A stretch of DNA of 64,000 nt, from positions 7,641,675 through 7,705,674 of the forward strand of contig CM030933.1 in NCBI GenBank assembly GCA_018136815.1. The letters run 5' to 3'. This DNA comes from Isochrysis galbana. Taxonomy: Eukaryota; Haptophyta; Isochrysidales; Isochrysidaceae. The notes beneath the pieces were generated by a model that was not told the origin of the DNA, did no database searches, and worked only from the letters and a program-made list of their open reading frames with translations. This document shows, piece by piece, positions 61,901 through 64,000 of this stretch. A program made the position numbers and the translations under genes. Within the stretch, counting starts at the first letter, position 1. The number at the start of each line of letters is the position of its first letter.

Positions 61901-63697
61901 CGAAAGCGGATGAGCAAACGCGTCTACGCGCTGAGTAAGAAGCTCGATTCACTTGTGCAAAGGCGAGGCGTGAGCGTACTCCATAAGGACCTGCCACCCA
62001 AGCATGAGTTTGTCCTGACGCTCCGCCTTGGTGAAGTTCAGCGCCAGCTCTACAATGCAGTTCTCGGCGTCAACGAGCCGGCGCTCTACAATTCTAACGG
62101 TGTCGAGGTGGCCGCAGCGCGCGGACGAGCAAGCGCCAAGGGCGGCGGAGTATTTTCCCTTGACCAGGAGCTCCGGCGTGTCTACAATCACCCAGCAGCG
62201 ATGCTAATCCACCATCAGCGGAAGCTCGCAATGGCAGCCAAATCTTCTAGCTCCATGACAACCCCGATATCCGAGCATGTGGCCGATGAGGATGAGGTGG
62301 CGGCACCTGATATTGATGCTGAGGAGCTCCTCCGCGATGTGGGCTCTGAGCCGTGGTGGCGCTCCCTATGGCCAGCAGCTCCCTCGGTGGCAGAATCTTG
62401 CGAGGCATATCTGAGCGGCAAGGTTAGCCTTGCGCTTGAATTGTTGAGTCGTGCAGTGGAATCGGGAGAGCGAACACTTGTCTTTTCCCAGTCGCTTGAT
62501 ACTCTGCAAGTGCTCGAACACGTGCTCAGTTCTAGTGATGCGCCTGGAGGCTTGGGCTGGCAATGCGGGCTCGACTACTTGCGTTTCGATGGCACAACCG
62601 ACGGCGATGATCGCGATGACATGGTCCAAGCATTCAATTCTCCTAGATCTCGGCTCAAGGCGTTTCTCATCTCGACCCGTGCGGGCGGGCTTGGGCTGAA
62701 TCTCACCGCCGCTTCTCGCGTGATCATCTTCGATGCGAATTGGAACCCTTCCCACGACCTCCAAGCACTGTACCGTGCGTACCGCTATGGCCAGCGGCGT
62801 TCGGTATTTGTTTATCGCCTTATTGCCGAGGGCTTCGAAGAGTGCATGTACAGACAGCAAGTGATCAAACTCCAGCTAGCAGGCCGCGTTCTTGACGAGC
62901 AGACACTCGAATCTCATTACACTCATGACGAGCTGAAGACACTCTGCCGCCCCATCTACCTGGCACCTGGGCATTTCGATCCCACGCGGCTCGACGAGCT
63001 ACCTGCCGAGTCTTGGCTCCGCGAAATCTCCATGGGTGCATGCGGCCAGTTCCTGGCGCAAGTTGACGACCACTGCCTACAGCTCGAGCATGACGCGGAG
63101 GAAGCGCTGTCAGATAAGGAGCGGGAGGAGGCGGCGAACGACCTGATCGCCGAAGCCAATTCGGAACCAAGAGATGAGGTCGAGACAAGATGCTATAAAT
63201 GCGACACAACGCACGCCGACGTGTATTTCTCCACGCTTCTTCTCACATGTAGGGCATGTGGCGCCAAAACGCCATTGCCTCCTGCGCCACCATTGATTTA
63301 CCGTCCGCCAACTGGCGGCGGCATGCCAATCCAACAGCCTCAGCTACGCTTTCTCCTGCACGGCGAGCTCAGCGCTGAGGAGCAGGTGCAATCTCTCATC
63401 AACTCATCTGGTGGTATTTACATACTCCAATGGCGTGAAGCCTCCACTGATGAGGTATTCACGGCAGATGAAGGCTGGGTGGATGACCGAAACGCAGTGG
63501 CAAGGGGCACAGGGATCATTAAGAGTGGGCATGTTGCTTTAGGCTCGCGCCATCAGGTTCGTGTGCGCGCACGCCTATCCGAGTGCACGTGCGGCTGCGA
63601 CCTAGAAAGAGGGTTCTCTGCTTGCGCAGACAAGGGCAAATGCATATGGACCCCTTGGAGCTTGCCTTCCGTGTTCGCCAAAGTCGTAGAGGATTGA
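58958..63697 (+). CDS. ATRX: ATRX-type SNF2 chromatin remodelling ATPase with ADD finger
   Basis: A nuclear DNA translocase related to ATRX. Two exons, 58,958-60,982 and 61,115-63,697, join in phase 0 across a 132-nt intron to give LLKPHQVEGVRFIW; total 1535 residues. An acidic, helical N-terminus precedes a Cys-rich ADD-type region at ~425-557 (CTSCDHPFF, CRYCNQ, MCWWCGGQRC, GCNRWYCVGCI, WACFACDP). The ATPase has HSMGLGKT (~705-712), DEAHRIKN (~855), LTGTPLQNN, STRAGGLGLNL (~1195) and the ATRX-like QALYRAYRYGQ...VYRLIAEGFEE, then QVIKLQLAGRVLDEQTLESH YTHDEL. A further C-terminal Cys pair set (CYKCDTTH, CRAC) and WREASTDEVF close the protein. Frame upstream to 58,925 lacks ATG. In animals ATRX works with DAXX; no such partner is visible here. 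Confidence 0.92.
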
Positions 63698-64000
63698 AGC
63701 ACTGCACTCACGAAGGGCGACTCCAACAAACAACAGGTTCAAGGCTCCGCGAGGACTAGAGAGTCGCTCCAGAGCCTCCCATAGAAGGGTCGGTCGGCAT
63801 AGCGCTGCGCTTGCACTGTCCCCTACACGAGCGCGCGCACGCGCGCACACACGTGTGGGGGTAGGTACTCCGGGGGTAGCCAACTCCTGGCGCGTGCCCA
63901 ACCCCTGGCACCGGCGTCCTTCGTGGACCAGTCTCCCCAGCCGCTCTGGGTACGGCCCAGGCGAGCCGGCCAGAGGCGGGAAGGACACAGGTGTTAGGAG
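63698..64000. other. right edge, 3' flank of ATRX-like gene
   Basis: No gene recognised. ACGAGCGCGCGCACGCGCGC with ACACACGTGTG at 63,827-63,857 is an alternating purine-pyrimidine stretch. Confidence 0.4.

Overview
The window is nuclear DNA from a eukaryote, most likely a unicellular alga or other protist. Conserved genes are interrupted by GT-AG introns that can be placed from protein homology and codon phase. Coding regions are GC-rich, intergenic DNA is rich in retroelements and simple repeats, and nothing looks like a bacterial operon, rRNA or tRNA. I cannot assign a lineage. The gene set (tandem DUF3431 domains, a class 1A dihydroorotate dehydrogenase, a kringle membrane protein, a calpain, an ATRX-like remodeller) is broadly protistan.

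Host genes from left to right: a single-pass kringle membrane protein (2.0-3.1 kb, +); a three-exon class 1A dihydroorotate dehydrogenase with a C-terminal membrane anchor (8.3-9.7 kb, -); an intronless Spb4/DDX55-type DEAD-box helicase (14.3-16.4 kb, +); a secreted protein with two DUF3431 domains in tandem (19.9-23.0 kb, +); a small membrane-anchored, possibly armadillo-like protein (27.0-27.7 kb, -); a TRAF-type zinc-finger/coiled-coil protein (31.1-32.2 kb, +); an unrecognised nuclear-like protein (33.4-34.4 kb, +); an ABHD1/2/3-EMB8-type alpha/beta hydrolase (36.2-38.3 kb, -); a DDHD-type lipase with two PH-like domains (39.7-42.6 kb, -); an unrecognised small protein (43.5-44.1 kb, +); a membrane-associated calpain (47.1-48.9 kb, -); a BTB-BACK protein (54.6-57.2 kb, +); and an ATRX-type SNF2 ATPase with an ADD finger (59.0-63.7 kb, +). 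They are independent housekeeping and signalling genes with no shared pathway.

The rest is a layered graveyard of mobile elements. It includes a degraded 2.5 kb hAT element with intact ends and an 8-bp target duplication (11.15-13.65 kb). A second, 3.2 kb hAT element looks intact and encodes a chromodomain + BED + hAT transposase (50.63-53.81 kb). This one is nested in an older repeat whose empty counterpart is at 26.4 kb. There is also a Ty1/copia 3' end whose LTR sits immediately upstream of the dihydroorotate dehydrogenase gene. Many LINE fragments share a conserved 3' box. A 503-bp terminal-inverted-repeat element is nested in a LINE 5' region. Finally there is a perfect 302-bp inverted repeat (17.9-18.6 kb), a ~152-bp tandem repeat (16.8-17.4 kb), (GT)70 and a 36-base C tract.

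Exon boundaries were placed by eye from GT/AG sites, phase and family similarity. Where they could not be placed this is said.
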